A stretch of DNA of 5,761 bases from Clostridia bacterium (lineage in GTDB: Bacteria > Bacillota > Clostridia > Oscillospirales > CAG-272): NCBI GenBank assembly GCA_024404475.1, contig JAKSPV010000091.1, positions 1-5,761 on the forward strand, given 5' to 3'. Every line of letters starts with the position of its first letter. The stretch's first letter is position 1. Below the pieces are notes generated by a model that was given only the letters and a program-made list of their open reading frames with translations, did not search any database and was not told the DNA's origin. The position numbers and the translations under genes are program-made. This document shows, one piece after another, positions 5,675 through 5,761 of this stretch.

Positions 5675-5761
5675 AATCTACCCGTCTGCCCATCATCATG
5701 CCGTCGTACTCGCGGAGGAAATATTCCGCCTGCGCGACGCCGTAGACAGAAATGCGGCCGT
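5673..5761 (-). CDS. C-terminal end of an unrecognised protein (convergent gene, cut by window edge)
   Basis: Only the last 28 codons and a TAA stop (5673-5675) are visible, reading GRISVYGVAQAEYFL then REYDGMMMGRRVD. It is called as coding because the frame has the G/C-rich third positions of the neighbours, ends right at a strong terminator able to act in its direction, and has a balanced amino-acid make-up without the arginine excess typical of shadow frames. The tail is charged and non-membrane. I do not recognise the family, and 28 residues are too few for a functional guess. Confidence 0.65.
   Translation of the reverse strand, partial: GRISVYGVAQAEYFLREYDGMMMGRRVD

Overview
The window looks like housekeeping chromosome from a GC-rich Firmicute, most likely a clostridial gut or anaerobe lineage. 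The evidence is a T-box leader in front of an aminoacyl-tRNA synthetase gene, a clostridial-type (type 2) isoleucyl-tRNA synthetase, an Obg GTPase with the C-terminal OCT domain, GGAGG-type ribosome binding sites, near-consensus sigma-A promoters with 17-bp spacers, and many short intrinsic terminators. Codon third positions are strongly G/C, which explains the long antisense open frames. I see no transposase, phage gene, CRISPR array, tRNA or rRNA.

Layout. 1-1515 (minus): the first 505 codons of ileS, cut by the window edge. 1516-1806 (minus): its control region, with a strong promoter, a leader of about 255 nt that reads as an isoleucine T-box riboswitch (specifier ATC, UGGU acceptor-binding bulge), an intrinsic attenuator terminator and a GGAGG ribosome binding site. 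1807-1942: the divergent intergenic half, holding an AT-rich dyad and the rightward promoter and short 5' leader of the next gene. 1943-3136 (plus): a fold-type I PLP aminotransferase of the LysN/ARO8 group. 3158-4447 (plus): obg, 21 bases after it and probably in the same transcript. 4451-4481: terminator. 4482-4580: argF control region with a consensus promoter and two weak arginine-box-like sites. 4581-5564 (plus): ornithine carbamoyltransferase. 5572-5597 and 5629-5674: two terminators, the second a long perfect dyad that can serve both strands. 5673-5761 (minus): the last 28 codons of a convergent gene that I do not recognise.

How the genes fit together: three transcription units (ileS leftward, aminotransferase-obg rightward, argF rightward) meet a convergent gene on the right. 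The theme is amino-acid metabolism and translation. ileS senses uncharged tRNA-Ile through its leader, argF makes citrulline from ornithine and may answer to arginine through ArgR/AhrC, and the aminotransferase probably handles an amino acid that cannot be fixed from sequence. Obg is a ribosome-assembly GTPase whose link to the aminotransferase is positional only. I did not find a novel system; the most informative element is the complete T-box leader of ileS.
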